Source: Notamacropus eugenii
Taxonomy: Eukaryota > Chordata > Mammalia > Diprotodontia > Macropodidae
Assembly: GCF_028372415.1 (NCBI RefSeq)
Contig: NC_092872.1
Coordinates: forward strand, 513,856,224-513,920,223
Direction of reading: 5' to 3'
Length of the DNA: 64,000 bases
The first letter of the stretch is position 1. Every line of letters begins with the position of its first letter. Below are positions 53,728 through 64,000 of this stretch, one piece after another. The notes under the pieces were generated by a model. That model searched no databases and had not been told where the DNA came from. It saw only the letters and a program-made list of their open reading frames with translations. The position numbers and the translations under genes were made by a program.

Positions 53728-54719
53728 GGAAGTTCTCCAAATATTATTCTTCATCAAGGAGACAGCATACAAATGCTACCACTGACAGCAGAATCACCAC
53801 ACTGAGAATCTAACATGATAGTCTGATGTGTTACACAAAGAAGTAGAAATGGCCAGAGATGGGGAGAGTGGTCTGAAAAGACCAAGCATTCATTATTAAA
53901 ACGTTAATGAATGCTCTTCCATTCTGTGCATAGAGGAGATATATTCTGGAGTTATCACCATTTTGACTGAGAGCATTGATGGATTAATCTTCAAGTATCT
54001 AAAAGAGGAAAGACTACTAAAAACTGGGGAAACGTTTTCTGAGTGTAACTGACTGAGAAATGAAGTGATGACTTACCTGAGCATCCTCCTTAAATAAAGG
54101 TACTAGGAGGTTTCCACTTCCCCATGCAATCAGAGGGGTGCTGAGAGGCAAAGGGATTTGATAAGGCATGAATACCAGGGCTGAGGTGTACTTTCAGAAT
54201 GATAAAGTTCTTGGGGCCATGATGAAGTCATGATGTTACTTCTAGTGACATATAGCTACTAAATGACGGAGCCAGGATTAGAAGATGTCTCCTGACTTCT
54301 GTTTCCAAGCTCTTTAGACTCCATTGTGCTAAACAAAACTGTCACAACTCCTCTGTCATCTTCTTCATAATTCCTCCCCCAACACTTAAAAAAATTCCTA
54401 TTCCATGTGTCTCGAATATGTCCAACTTCTACATGTCTCTAGATTAGACATGTGACTGGAATGATGAGCAGGAGGACCTAGTTCAAAGTACTCATAGCCT
54501 TATGAGTATGAAACCAAAATGGAAGTTACCATTTCTCAGAAAAGTTATATGACTTTTGTTGATCTTGCTGAGTATATGATGATACCACCTTTTAATCCAG
54601 ATATTAAAGGCACTGAAGAATTTGCTTTGAGAGCTATACAATGAATATCACTAGTCTAGTGGAAAGAAAACAGGTCTAGGGCAGGAATGACAACAAGCTA
54701 CCCTCAAATATAGGTACTC
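53728..54719. other. Mostly unassigned, with an antisense MIR scrap
   Basis: A perfect 10-bp stem, GCATTCATTA (53886-53895) with TAATGAATGC (53905-53914), sits in otherwise unassigned DNA. 54220-54330 looks like antisense MIR ('acggagccaggattagaaga'). Confidence 0.4.
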
Positions 54720-54900
54720 ATTTGAGACCCAGAGAACCTGCATTTGAATCCTGACTTTTCCACTTACCGCCTATGACCTTGGGCAAGTCAATTAAGTTCT
54801 GTAAGTCTCAGTTTTTTCATCTGTAAAATGTGAGCTTTGTATTAGATGAAGTCAGCTTGACAATCCTTTTTAGCTATAAATTTAGGATACTAGAAGGCGA
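54720..54900 (+). repeat. MIR-type SINE
   Basis: 'gaacctgcatttgaatcctg', 'cttgggcaagtcaattaagt' and 'ttttttcatctgtaaaatgt'. Confidence 0.75.
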
Positions 54901-54954
54901 AGTTTCTAGTCTTGATTTTGCTAGTAATTAGATGTTTGACTAAAAACTAATCTA

Positions 54955-55165
54955 GCTTTAAAATTTGCAAAATATTTTATCTAGCTTAATTCATTTGATC
55001 TTTATAACAACACTGGGAGGTAGGTGATATTTTATTATTGTTTCATTTGGCAGTTGAGGAAACTGAGATTTGCCCAGAGTCACACAGTTAATGAGTGTCT
55101 GAGGCAGAACTGGAATTTAGGTCTTATTTACTCCATGATCTTTTACTCTATCTGTTGCACCACTT
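54955..55165 (-). repeat. CORE-SINE, antisense
   Basis: 'ataacaacactgggaggtag', 'ttgaggaaactgagatttgc' and 'agtcacacagttaatgagtg'. Confidence 0.8.
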
Positions 55166-55499
55166 AATATCTATGTGCCTCTTATCTCTCAAATGGGGAT
55201 TAATATCACCTACCATTTTAGTTTTTCAGAGACATTATATCAAATAAGATCATATATCTGAATATCCTTTGAAAAGCTGAAAGTCCTAGGAAATGTAAGA
55301 CATCTTATGGAATCATAATATGGTCTTAAAATCTGCCCTTCCATTGCTACCCATATTTTTAATGGGCCTTATCAGTCACACTGCTACAATCCCTTCAAGA
55401 CCCCTGAATGTTGCTGCTAGGTTTTATCATCTACCCTAATACTAAACACCAGGGACCACTGGGCTTTTCCATCTGCCTTGCAGTTGAATCCTCTTCCTC
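55166..55499. other. Mixed weak repeat traces
   Basis: A short forward MIR-like scrap near 55170-55260 and an L2-like stretch near 55325-55490; neither is firm. Confidence 0.3.
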
Positions 55500-55508
55500 T
55501 ATGTATTG

Positions 55509-55746
55509 ATGTTGTTCATTTGTTTCAGTCATGTCCAACTCTTTTTTTGTCTCATTTGGAATTTTCTTGCCAAAGATATGGGAATGGGTTGCCATTTCCT
55601 TCTCCAGTTCATTTAACGGATGAGGAAACTGAGGCAAACAGGGTTAAATGACTTGCCCAGGGAGTCTGAGGCCAGATTTGAATTCATGGAATCTTCCTGT
55701 CTTTAGGGGAAACATTCTATCCACTGTGCCACCTAGCAGCCCCCAA
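55509..55746 (-). mobile_element. SINE with BovB-like tail, antisense
   Basis: Reverse complement of the 17283 family: 'tttgtttcagtcatgtccaa', 'ttttcttgccaaagatatgg', 'ttaaatgacttgcccaggga' and 'atccactgtgccacctagca'. Flanked by 'tatgtattg' (55500-55508) and 'tatgtactg' (55747-55755), a short target duplication with one mismatch. Confidence 0.85.
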
Positions 55747-55749
55747 TAT

Positions 55750-56340
55750 GTACTGTATTCCATAATTAGAATGTGAGCACCTTGAGAGTAGGGATTGTCT
55801 TTCTTTTCTATTTATATCCCCAGCATTTAAATTTCAGTGGCTCCCTGTTATCTAAAGGTTCAAATATAAATTGTTCTCTTTGGCATTTAAAATCCTTCAC
55901 AACTGATTGCTTCCTGTCTTTCCAGTCATGTTCAACTTTACCCCACTCACAGACTCTCGTTGTTGGGCTACTTGCTAATTCTCAAATATGATAATCCTTC
56001 TCCGAACTCCATGGCTACCCACCGCTGGTGTCATGTGTCTCGTGTACTTCCTTACCTCTGCCTCTTAGTTTCCTTGGCTTCTTTCAAGACTCAGCTCAAA
56101 CTTCTACAGGAGGCTTTCTTTTTCCTGACTTCAGGATTGGTGCTCTATCCACTGCACTACCTAGCACCCCCTGCCCCTCATATCCTAATATGTGTCCTCT
56201 TCTGACGATCATCCATGTTTACATATTGTCTCCCATATTAGAATGTAAGATCCTTGAGGGAAAGATGTTTCTGTTTTTCTTTGTATCCTAGAATCAGCAC
56301 ATAGTAGTAAGCACTTATTAATGCTTATTGACTGAGTAAA
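55750..56340 (+). repeat. L2 3-prime part, two stacked ends
   Basis: An L2 end at 55760-55840 ('gtgagcaccttgagagtagg') is followed by L2 from 'cagtggctccctgttatcta' through 'ggcttctttcaagactcagc' to 'gtaagatccttgagggaaag' and 'aatgcttattgactgagtaa'. A short SINE-derived scrap ('tgctctatccactgcactac') lies near 56145. Confidence 0.7.
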
Positions 56341-56359
56341 TGACTGCTTAGCACTTGTT

Positions 56360-56450
56360 TGCGGTTTTTTTGTCCTGCATTTTTGAAGAGGAACAATGCC
56401 ACAGGTGAGAGTTGGGTGAATCAGGTGGACACCAACAGTGGATAAGCAAG
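56360..56450 (-). repeat. RTE-type tail scrap, antisense
   Basis: 'ttttgaagaggaacaatgcc' resembles the tail seen at 5962 and 58290. Confidence 0.4.
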
Positions 56451-56494
56451 CCCTGAGCACTCAGTAAGTAGCTGATAAATGCCCTTCCAATTCA

Positions 56495-56705
56495 TTCCAT
56501 AGCATCTCAGAACTTGAAGGCATCTGCACAGCACTGTGATCCATTTCCTGATACCTGAAATCCCTCTGCAACATCTCCAGTAAGTTATCATTTGATCTTT
56601 TTTGAACACCTCTGGTTATAGGGAGCTCACTACTTACTAAGGCAGTCCATTCTATCAATGGACAGATCTAATTATTAGGAAATTCTCTATTAGGGTGAGG
56701 CAAAA
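56495..56705 (-). repeat. CR1/L3 LINE, antisense
   Basis: 'catctcagaacttgaaggca', 'gaacacctctggttataggg', 'agggagctcactacttacta' and 'cagatctaattattaggaaa'. Confidence 0.7.
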
Positions 56706-56879
56706 TCTGTCTCCCTATGATCACTACCTATTGGTCCAGTTTCTGCCTTCTTCCAAAAAAAGGTGGCATAACTTAGTATTCTTTTACGTTTCCATAACAT
56801 CTTTCCTACAAGCATCCTTAGATTCTATCGTATAAATCATATATCAGATCAAAGCTGGCTATCTTCCACTTAATTCAGT

Positions 56880-57075
56880 TAATGTCAACAAACATTTATT
56901 AAGCACCTACTATGAGTACTGAGCAAAGCTCTATCTATACCGAAACAGAGAAATGGCACGTGCTTTCTCTTAAGGGAGGGAAAGACATATGCACAAATAA
57001 CTATACCCCAAAGGACAGATTGACTAATTCAAAGGAGAGGTCCAGGCAAAGAATCATAAAAACAGAAATTTGCCA
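56880..57075 (-). repeat. L2 3-prime end, antisense
   Basis: 'tcaacaaacatttattaagc' and 'agcacctactatgagtactg', followed by antisense L2 body. Confidence 0.7.
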
Positions 57076-57234
57076 TCAAATAGATATGTCTTAGACTTCC
57101 TTTGAATTTGGATGAGCTGATGAAAACTGAAGAATAAAAAAGTTTGGGGAACATAATTGTGGTCTTTAAAAATCTGAAAGGCTGCCATGTAAAAGAGGGA
57201 TTCATCTTGTTTTGCTTAGGAGAAGCTAAAGGGC

Positions 57235-57460
57235 ACAATTTATAGAGTACTACGCCTGGACTCCAGAAGGTCAGAGTTTAAATCTGGCTTCAGACATTGA
57301 CTGGGCAAGTCAGTTAAATGCTGCCTCAGTTTCTACAATTGTGAAATGAGGATAAAAATAGCACCTAGTTCCCCTGGTTGTAGTGATGATCAAATGAGAT
57401 AATGTTATCTCATTAGCACAATTCCTGGTGCATAATTAGTGCTTTAGAAATGTTTCTTTC
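57235..57460 (+). repeat. CORE-SINE
   Basis: 'agagtttaaatctggcttca', 'gactgggcaagtcagttaaa', 'gttgtagtgatgatcaaatg' and 'gtgctttagaaatgtttc'. Confidence 0.75.
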
Positions 57461-57619
57461 CTCTTCCCTTCCTCTCTCCCAGTCCACTCTCTAAAATGGG
57501 GATATACTTTTATCATACTAGCCAACGTAATTCTGTGTGCACTTTTTTCAAATTTTCTTCAAAATATTTTCTAGGAAACTTAATAAATGCTTTCTTCCAT
57601 CCTTTTTCCCTCTTCTCTC

Positions 57620-58330
57620 CCCGCCCCCCCGCTTCTTCCTTTCCTTCCTTACTTCTATTGGTCCCACAGGGAGGTATGAGGAACAAATTTCAGTTCTGTG
57701 TCATCATAATCTGTGTGCAAGAAATCACATTACTGAAGAAGTGTATGATCAAAAAGAACTCGCAAGAAGAGTGAGGGATGATTGATGAACAAATAGCCCA
57801 AGTGATGAATCATGAAATATAAAAAGACCTTGAGCATGGCCTCCAGCATGTTGGGCAAATCCTTTATGAAGGATTTATAGGAGATCAGAGATAAGAATCA
57901 CACCAGAATGGAAGGAATGGATGGATTACAATCTTTCCTGATGAAGGGAATATGCATTTTGACAGGCTCACGGAAGAACAAACCAATTGACAAGCTTTTC
58001 ATAAGCACCTACTATTGAATTCCAGAAGTTAATACAAGGAAAACTCTCGCACTTAGAATTGTACTCAAATGAAATCAGTTGACTCAATAGGTAGGGAGTT
58101 CACCATCACTTGACAGTTTCTACTTGGAGGATGGATGACCCTTTATTGACCACTTATATAGTGGGGATTACAATAAGTATTAATCCAGATGGCTTACAAG
58201 CTCCCTTTTTGCTCTGAATGTCTACAGCTTCTTCATCATAGATGCCTGCCTTACTTCAATCCATTCATGTGCATTACGCTCACGATGTCATCGGTCCCCT
58301 TTGAGAACAAAGGATGAACAACAGATACAA
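57620..58330 (+). mobile_element. RTE LINE 3-prime part, forward, worn
   Basis: 'accagaatggaaggaatgga' and 'ggattacaatctttcctgat' suit the end of RTE ORF2. The 3-prime end near 58285-58330 is clear: 'gatgtcatcggtcccctttg' and 'agaacaaaggatgaacaaca'. The middle is uncertain. Confidence 0.45.
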
Positions 58331-58399
58331 CAGCCCCGTGCTGGGTTCAAAGGCTGGGCAGCCCCATGGTGGGTCTTGGAAACAGTTGAAGGCTTTCGG

Positions 58400-58500
58400 G
58401 CCTAACATCCATGCTTTTGCTTTTCTTTGTCTCCATAGGGCTGAGCACAATGCTCATCATATAATCAATGTGGAATAAATACTTGTTGACTGCCTGACAT
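58400..58500 (+). repeat. L2 3-prime end
   Basis: 'ttttctttgtctccataggg' and 'aataaatacttgttgactgc'. Confidence 0.65.
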
Positions 58501-59119
58501 CTTCTCTCTCTCTCCACCCTCACTCTCAGATATATCCCCATTCAACCCAAGGCCCCACTCGCATGCCAAGACTAGGGGGCCTGACACTAGATCTAAGTGA
58601 TTTGTGGTCCACTCACCTAGATGGACGGCCTGTTTGAATCGCAGCTCTGCATCCCATCTCCCAGTGTAGAGTGGCCTATGGCATAGGAGGAAGTCAAAAG
58701 AAAACAAAAATGAATTTGCTCATTGCCCAAAGGTTGCAGAAAATACAAATACTGCAACAATATATTCCTGCTGCTTCATCTCTGCATTTATTCAGCTGCC
58801 TACCTAGCTCCATGCAGAGACAGTTTCATTTTGTCTCTTGGTCTTAATAATGTCTCTGAAAATTGCCGTTACCATTAATTTACCATTTTAACATGGTAAT
58901 GGTGTCACCGTATCCTTTCATCAACTGATTAGAGGCTGGAAAACAGGTTTGCGTTTGTTTTGTTTTGCTATTGTAAGAGAAGAACGTTAAGTGCTCCTGC
59001 TTGGTCAATATCTTCTTCATGGAATATTGTGAGGTTCTCGAGTTTTAATTCCCACTGATACGAATTATATTCACACAAATGTGTGAATTTAATTTATTTC
59101 AGTTTTAAGTGTCTACTAA
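58501..59119. other. Unassigned, repeat-poor
   Basis: No repeat or exon recognised. A small perfect palindrome, ATTCACAC-AAAT-GTGTGAAT, lies near 59069-59088. Confidence 0.4.
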
Positions 59120-59370
59120 ATGCAGCTAGGTGGCACAGTACATAGAGTGCCAGATCTGGAGTCAAGAAGACTCATTTTTCCTGAGTTTCAATTCAGTCGC
59201 ATTTAGTAGCTGTGTGACCCTGGGCAAGTCACTTGACCCTATTGGCCTCAGTTTCCTCATCTATCAAATGAACTGGAGAAGGATCGGCAAAAACACTCCA
59301 GTACCTTTGCTAAGAAAAGCCCAGATGGGGTCATGAAGAGTCAAACATGAAAAAAACCCCAAATGACTAA
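59120..59370 (+). mobile_element. SINE with BovB-like tail
   Basis: 'gcagctaggtggcacagtac', 'gtgtgaccctgggcaagtca', 'actccagtacctttgctaag' and 'tcatgaagagtcaaacatga'. Last of the five copies of this family in the window. Confidence 0.85.
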
Positions 59371-59389
59371 GCAACAGAAGTGCTAGGTG

Positions 59390-59535
59390 GAGAAGAAGCT
59401 TGGAACAGTGGAACAGAAGCTTGGAACAGAAGTGGAACAGTGGCTAGAGAGCTGGCCTCAGTCAAGAAATATAAATAGTACTGATAGTCCTGGCTCTATG
59501 ACCCAGGGCAAGCTGCTTACCATCTCAGTGCCCCT
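59390..59535 (+). repeat. CORE-SINE head with a short tandem duplication
   Basis: 'cagtggctagagagctggcc' and 'ctatgacccagggcaagctg' mark a SINE head and core. Just before it 'agaagcttggaacag' is repeated, with 'gtggaacag' units, at about 59392-59440. Confidence 0.55.
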
Positions 59536-59639
59536 ACATAAACGTCTAAGACCAAAAATTGCTAAGCAGTTGCCAGTGAGATAGTTTTTTATTTAGAATT
59601 CCTTATAGCAGCAAAATCACACATCTGGTCAGGAAAAAA

Positions 59640-60480
59640 ATGTTCCAGGCACTTTCTTAGGTGTTGGGAATACAAAAGCAAAAAAATGAAACATTTCTTC
59701 CATCATAAAGCTGATGTTGGGGAAAGTGGGAAGAGAAAGGGAACGAGGATACAAGTGTACAAAATGTAAATGATGCGAGATATTTTGAGAATGAAGAATA
59801 GTAGATAGGAAACTAGAAGAGATCTCTCTGTGACTCAGTTTCCTCATCTATACAATGAAGGTGTTGGATCTGATGACCCCTAAGATCCCTTACAGGTGTA
59901 AATGATTACTTTATAGTCTTATGCCAGACTAACAAGAGGGATCAGGAAAGACTAAATAGGTGGTGCCACCTGAGCTGAGCCTTGAAAGAAGCTAGGAATT
60001 CTAAGAGGAGGAGGTGAAAAATACATTCCAGACATGAAGGACAGCCTAAACAAAGACATATCTTACTAGCTTTGTGATCCTGAGCAAGTCACTTAACCCT
60101 TCTCTGCTTCAGTTTCCTTGAAACTAAAATAGGGACAATATGGGTCATTGTGAGGATCAAGTGATATAAGATTTGTAAAGCACTACTCTAAGGTCTTAGC
60201 CTGGCACATAGTAGGTGCTTAATAAAGTTTTGTTTCCTTCCTCAGTTATTTTCACCAGAGAGACAGTAAATAGAAAATTGAGTTCAGGACACAGATAATG
60301 GACAAGTTTGGTTGAAATATAGAGTATGTGAAAGAGAATAATATAAAATATATCTAGAAAAGTAGGTGCAACCTAGATAATGAAAACATTACATTCTAGA
60401 CTAAAGAATCTATATGTTATCCTAGAGGCAATAAGGCACCACTGAAGATTTTTGAGCAGGGGAGAGTGACATTGTCAGAC
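59640..60480 (-). repeat. L2-clade, antisense, split by SINEs
   Basis: Antisense L2 phrases ('ggtgttgggaatacaaaagc', 'tgagctgagccttgaaagaa', 'atacattccagacatgaagg', 'gaggcaataaggcaccactg', 'ttttgagcaggggagagtga') are interrupted by forward MIR at 59825-59925 and forward CORE-SINE at 60060-60235. Confidence 0.6.
60060..60235 (+). repeat. CORE-SINE, 3-prime two thirds
   Basis: 'agctttgtgatcctgagcaa', 'tctgcttcagtttccttgaa' and 'cctggcacatagtaggtgct'. It sits inside antisense L2. Confidence 0.8.
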
Positions 60481-61149
60481 ACGGCTATTAGAAATATCAG
60501 TTTTATGACTAGGTACAGAACTGATTGGAGAGGAAGATCTGTGAGCCAAACACTTATGAGCCTTTCCTTGAGAAAAGACACAATGATCTGGAGACTAGTA
60601 GATGACTGTGGTGTGAACCTCAAAGGAGAAGAAGTTGCTGAGAAATGAGGGTAGAGGGAAGGTCTTGAAGAGGCAGTGAAAAGGAATATGCTTGTTCCTT
60701 CTCTAGGGCTTCCAGGTGGAACATGAAAGAAGGAACACACAGTCCTGGAGAGGCTGGCTAGTGATGTCCTATCTTTTGTCAGGAGTCAGATTTCCATTAG
60801 TTCCCAAAGATAGAAAGAGTGTGAGCTGAAGAAACCTAGGATGAAAGGAATTTTGTTAACCAAAGTGCAGGAGTTTCAAATGGAGCAATGGAGTGGGAGG
60901 GCCAAAGAGGATATGTATTGCAGAGGAGTAGGGCTAAGGTGAATAAGGAAGAGGACACCAAGAAAGGGGGAAAGGGGAAAGGAATTTTCACCCCAGCAAA
61001 TGGAAATTATGAATGACAGAGTTAAAGGCACCAGAATCTGGGAGTTTGCCAGACATAGGGATGGGGAGAGGGAACCAATTGATTAGCACCCCCATTCTTT
61101 AGGGCTTGAGATGACTGAGAATGGTGTCAGTGAGAGGGTGGTGGCTTCT
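60481..61149. other. Unassigned, purine-rich
   Basis: Texture of an antisense old LINE (LINEs here are pyrimidine-rich on the coding strand), but no landmark is firm. Confidence 0.35.
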
Positions 61150-61837
61150 GATTCCACATCTGGCCACCATGTACTTCTCCACTGTCTTTTGGGTGATGCT
61201 CAACTTTTTTTTCATTCTTCATCAACTTTGCCTTGCAGCTATACAATGTCATTGAAAGAATGTTTGTTTTTCAAAATGAGTTATTTTTCTAGGAAAAACT
61301 TGGGATCATTAAAAGAATTTTATTGTTTCCAAAAGGCAATCCAGACCAATAGACTGATCTCTTCCTGTTCAGTTTTGCAGTTCATTGACCCAAGGTATAT
61401 ATATTCATAAATAAGCTGCATCAATTATCTATCCAGTTGATTATCATAATCTTGGTAATATGTATCTTTTAACATTTGGCTTTTCTTGTTTTACTAGTAA
61501 GAGCTAACTCTTTGGAGTAACTATAAATTGTATATATTATGTATCTCATTTAGGAAGTTCTGCAATGTTCCAGGGCTTTATATGACCAAACAATCTCATA
61601 CACAAACAGTAGCACCTAGAAAACCCTCCCATCCCCAAGGACTGCCTCTTTGGCATGCACTCTATCATAGATATTTTCCATGATAGTGGCAGAGCCTTTG
61701 ATAAGGATTGATTTTTCTATTTTATAACACATTTGATATTAAATAATAACATGAGATCCATTGAACAAGCTACCTCTGTTATTATTTCTTTGAAGTTAGG
61801 CTGCATGATTTTTATATATGATAAGGAGATACTTTCT

Positions 61838-62952
61838 TTTTATTTTTTTAATTGAATTATTTTATTTGTTTTCAGTGTTGGACAATCACTTCCATATATC
61901 TTAGATTTTTTTCCACTCTCTCCCCCTCCCTTTCCTCTCCCTCTCCCCTCCCTCCCTGAGAGGGCATACAATTTATATAGGTTCTACATGTACATTCCTA
62001 TTAAATGAATGTTGCATAGAAGAATTAAAATGAATGGGAGAAACCATAAAACAAAACAAAACAAAACATAATACAAAAGAAAATGATCTGTTTCTATCGT
62101 GATCCAATTACATAGTTCTTTCTCTGAGTGTGGAAAGCATTTTGCCTAGAGTCCACTGGAAATTTTTTAAGTCCATGCATTTCAACGAAGTACTAAGTCT
62201 TCCAGAAAAATTCCTCTCACACTGTGGTTGTTGCTGTGTACAAAGTTCTCCTGGTTCTGCTCCTTTCACTCAACATCAGTTCATATAAGTCTTTCCAGGC
62301 TTCTCTGAAGTCTTCCTGTTCATCGTTTCTCATAGCACAATAATATTCCATTACATTCATATACCAGAACTTGTTCAGTCATTCCTCAGTTGATGGGCAT
62401 CCCCTTGATTTTCAGTTTTTGGCCACCACAAAGAGAGCTGCTATAAATATTTTTGTACATGTGGAACCCTTTCCCATTTCTATTATCTCTTTGGGATAGA
62501 GTCCCAGAAGCGATATTGCTGGGTCAAAGGGTATGCACATTTTTGTAGCTCTTTGGGCACAGTTCCAAAATGCTCTCCAGAATGGTTGGATCAGCTCACA
62601 GCTCCACCAACAATGAATTAATGTTTCAACTCTCCCACATCTTCTCCAACATTTATCATCTTCCTGTTTTGTCATGTTAGCCAATCTGATAGGTGTGATG
62701 TGGTACCTCAGAGTTGTTTTGATTTCCATCTCTCTAATCAATAATGATTTAGAGCATTTTTTATATGATTATAGATAGTTTTAATTTTTTCCTCTGAAAA
62801 TTCCCTGTTCGTATCCTTTGGTCATTTATCAGCTGGGGAATGACTTGTATTCTTGTACATTTGACTCATTTCTCTATTTTTTTTTTAAAATGAGGCCTTT
62901 ATCGTAGACACTAGTTGCAAAAATTCTTTCCCAGTTTTCTGCTTCCCTGCTA
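61838..62952 (-). mobile_element. 5-prime-truncated L1 with perfect target duplication
   Basis: A marsupial L1 3-prime end of 1.1 kb: ORF2 C-terminus, a 3-prime UTR with a G-rich purine tract (about 61915-61965 on the + strand as CT), and an A/T tail at 61838-61860. The 22-bp direct repeats at 61816-61837 and 62953-62974 are identical. Truncation, tail and duplication are the marks of L1 target-primed reverse transcription. The unbroken duplication suggests a fairly young insertion. Confidence 0.92.
62412..62741 (-). pseudogene. L1 ORF2 C-terminal domain
   Basis: A 109-codon frame inside the L1. It begins 'MIREMEIKTTLRYHITPIRL' and carries the Cys-His motif C-x3-C-x7-H-x4-C (CWRRC...HCWWSC), followed by 'IPFDPAISLLGLYPKE' and 'TCTKIFIAALF'. 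All are hallmarks of the end of L1 ORF2. The endonuclease and reverse transcriptase are absent because the insert is 5-prime truncated, so it cannot act by itself. Confidence 0.92.
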
Positions 62953-64000
62953 ATATGATAAGGAGATACTTTCTCGGCAAGGAGTCTTTGAAGAATTATT
63001 GTTTTCCACTGGATCAAATGCTTTTCTATAGTCAAGAAATGCAATAACAAGGACAGTGGGATCTCATATGCCCTCTTTCTCAAAATAAACATGACTATAA
63101 AGATATGATCTGATGTGTTGTTTGGAAAAATTCACCCTTCATTTCTCAAATTCAAGGACAGTATATAGATTATTTTCCAAAAAAATTGTAGAGATAACAA
63201 AGTGGGCATGAGGGCTTGCAGTGATTTAGAATCTTTGGGTAACTTTGATTTGGTAAAGATAGGGCCTAAGATTCTTTGTTTGCTCCTTTAGTACCTTTAC
63301 CTCTTTCAGATACCTGGAGAATCAAGCCCTCAGTACCTTCAAAACTGTAGTGAATTCAGGATGGACCCTTCTGTGTATCTGTGGTCCAACTACTTTTCTC
63401 ATCTTTTTCCATCAGAAGCATTTTTACTTCCTCATGCAACATATCTTGGTCTGTCATATTTGAGTTCCATTGTCTTGGTTCCACCACCACTGAAGGTCTT
63501 GCTATAAATTTTATCACAGATTTTACATGTTTAAAAAATCTGGATTTTTTTCTTTGACCTTCCTTCCAGTTTTCTTTTAAAGTACCCTCTGGATAACTTT
63601 GTTCATTTAGGGTTTTTACCCAGTTTTCTTTTCAATGTGTTTTCCTCTCTCTAGCTCCTTTCTGGTTTATGAAGCAGTGCTGTTGATAATTGTCCACCAT
63701 TCTTTTCTGAAATAATTTACAATCAGTTTCTATTTCAAACTGGAGTTACCATTGCCTGCTAAGTCTCTTGACTTATCAAGATTAAGTGTTTATTAGCTGA
63801 GGTGGTTTTAAGGTTCTTTTGGTCTCTTCTCTCCGATTAAAAATACTTAAATTTCTTTAGCAAGTTAGTATAATCTACATCAATGTCTACTCCTTAATCT
63901 ATTTTTTTGTTATCAGTCACTTGTATAAAGGTTCAGTTTAGAAAAGTCTTAATTGTACATAATATCTTTTCTTTCTTCTTCTTTCATTTTTATACTTAAT

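Larger units (their letters stand above)
61150..63960 (-). mobile_element. RTE LINE, broken, interrupted by L1
   Basis: Two parts (61150-61837 and 62975 to about 63960) surround an L1 insertion. In the right part the minus strand encodes 'LVIAFLDYRKAFDPVE' (about 63050-63003), a reverse transcriptase motif of RTE ORF2 (F-D-Y-x-K-A-F-D). In the left part, landmarks shared with the RTE copies at 34790 and 49760 include 'tcttttgggtgatgctcaac' and 'atctcatttaggaagttctg'. Reading frames are broken. The element may continue past the window. Confidence 0.65.

Noticed and set aside
62412-62741. The 109-codon minus-strand frame as a zinc-binding host protein
   Set aside because: The Cys-His motif and neighbouring words are those of the L1 ORF2 C-terminus, inside an insertion with target duplications.

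Overview
The window looks like a stretch of a marsupial (metatherian) nuclear genome, intergenic or deep intronic. The evidence is its repeats: many CORE-SINEs of the MIR/Mar-1/Mon-1 kind, tRNA-headed SINEs with RTE/BovB-type tails, RTE LINE pieces, marsupial-type L1 and HAL1-like sequence, long L2 and CR1/L3 relics, hAT MITEs, and long (TG)n, (GA)n and (CTTC)n arrays in an A+T-rich, CpG-poor background. I cannot tell an American from an Australian marsupial. I found no host protein-coding exon I could defend. The longest open frames belong to LINEs (L1 ORF1 and the L1 ORF2 C-terminus), to simple repeats or to chance. All positions and percentages are from reading and aligning by hand.

Layout. 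1-5,500: CORE-SINEs nested with hAT and L2 pieces, a (TG)n array, a purine tract, then a broken gammaretrovirus-like fossil ending in an LTR (about 3,370-5,300). 5,500-9,250: half of an inverted repeat, L2 antisense with an RTE-type tail and (TG)31, a long unassigned block, and the other half of the inverted repeat. 9,250-13,900: repeat-poor sequence with one palindromic hAT MITE. 13,900-20,300: SINE-dense, with three insertions whose target-site duplications are legible, a solo LTR of the same retroviral family in the opposite orientation, and a split local duplication. 20,300-29,400: CTTC array, two long L2 copies, CR1/L3 antisense, and a hAT element opened by later sequence.

29,400-34,000: largely unassigned, with a 73-nt hairpin at 29,705-29,777 that looks like a miRNA precursor, microsatellites and an L1 3-prime end. 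34,000-36,700: an L2 with a SINE flanked by a 53-bp direct duplication, an RTE piece with a hAT insertion, an old 7SL (SRP) RNA pseudogene, and a BovB-tailed SINE. 36,700-49,700: low-density old repeats, GA/CT arrays and several L2 tails. 49,700-53,727: an RTE 3-prime piece next to a roughly 3-kb HAL1-like element (L1 5-prime UTR, ORF1 and 3-prime UTR, no ORF2). 53,700-61,100: SINEs, L2 and CR1 relics. 61,150-64,000: an RTE copy interrupted by a 5-prime-truncated L1 with a perfect 22-bp target-site duplication.

There is no operon-like or gene-cluster logic here. The relations visible are between parasites and their machinery: SINEs sharing tails with RTE LINEs, and elements inserted into one another, which gives a relative order of events.
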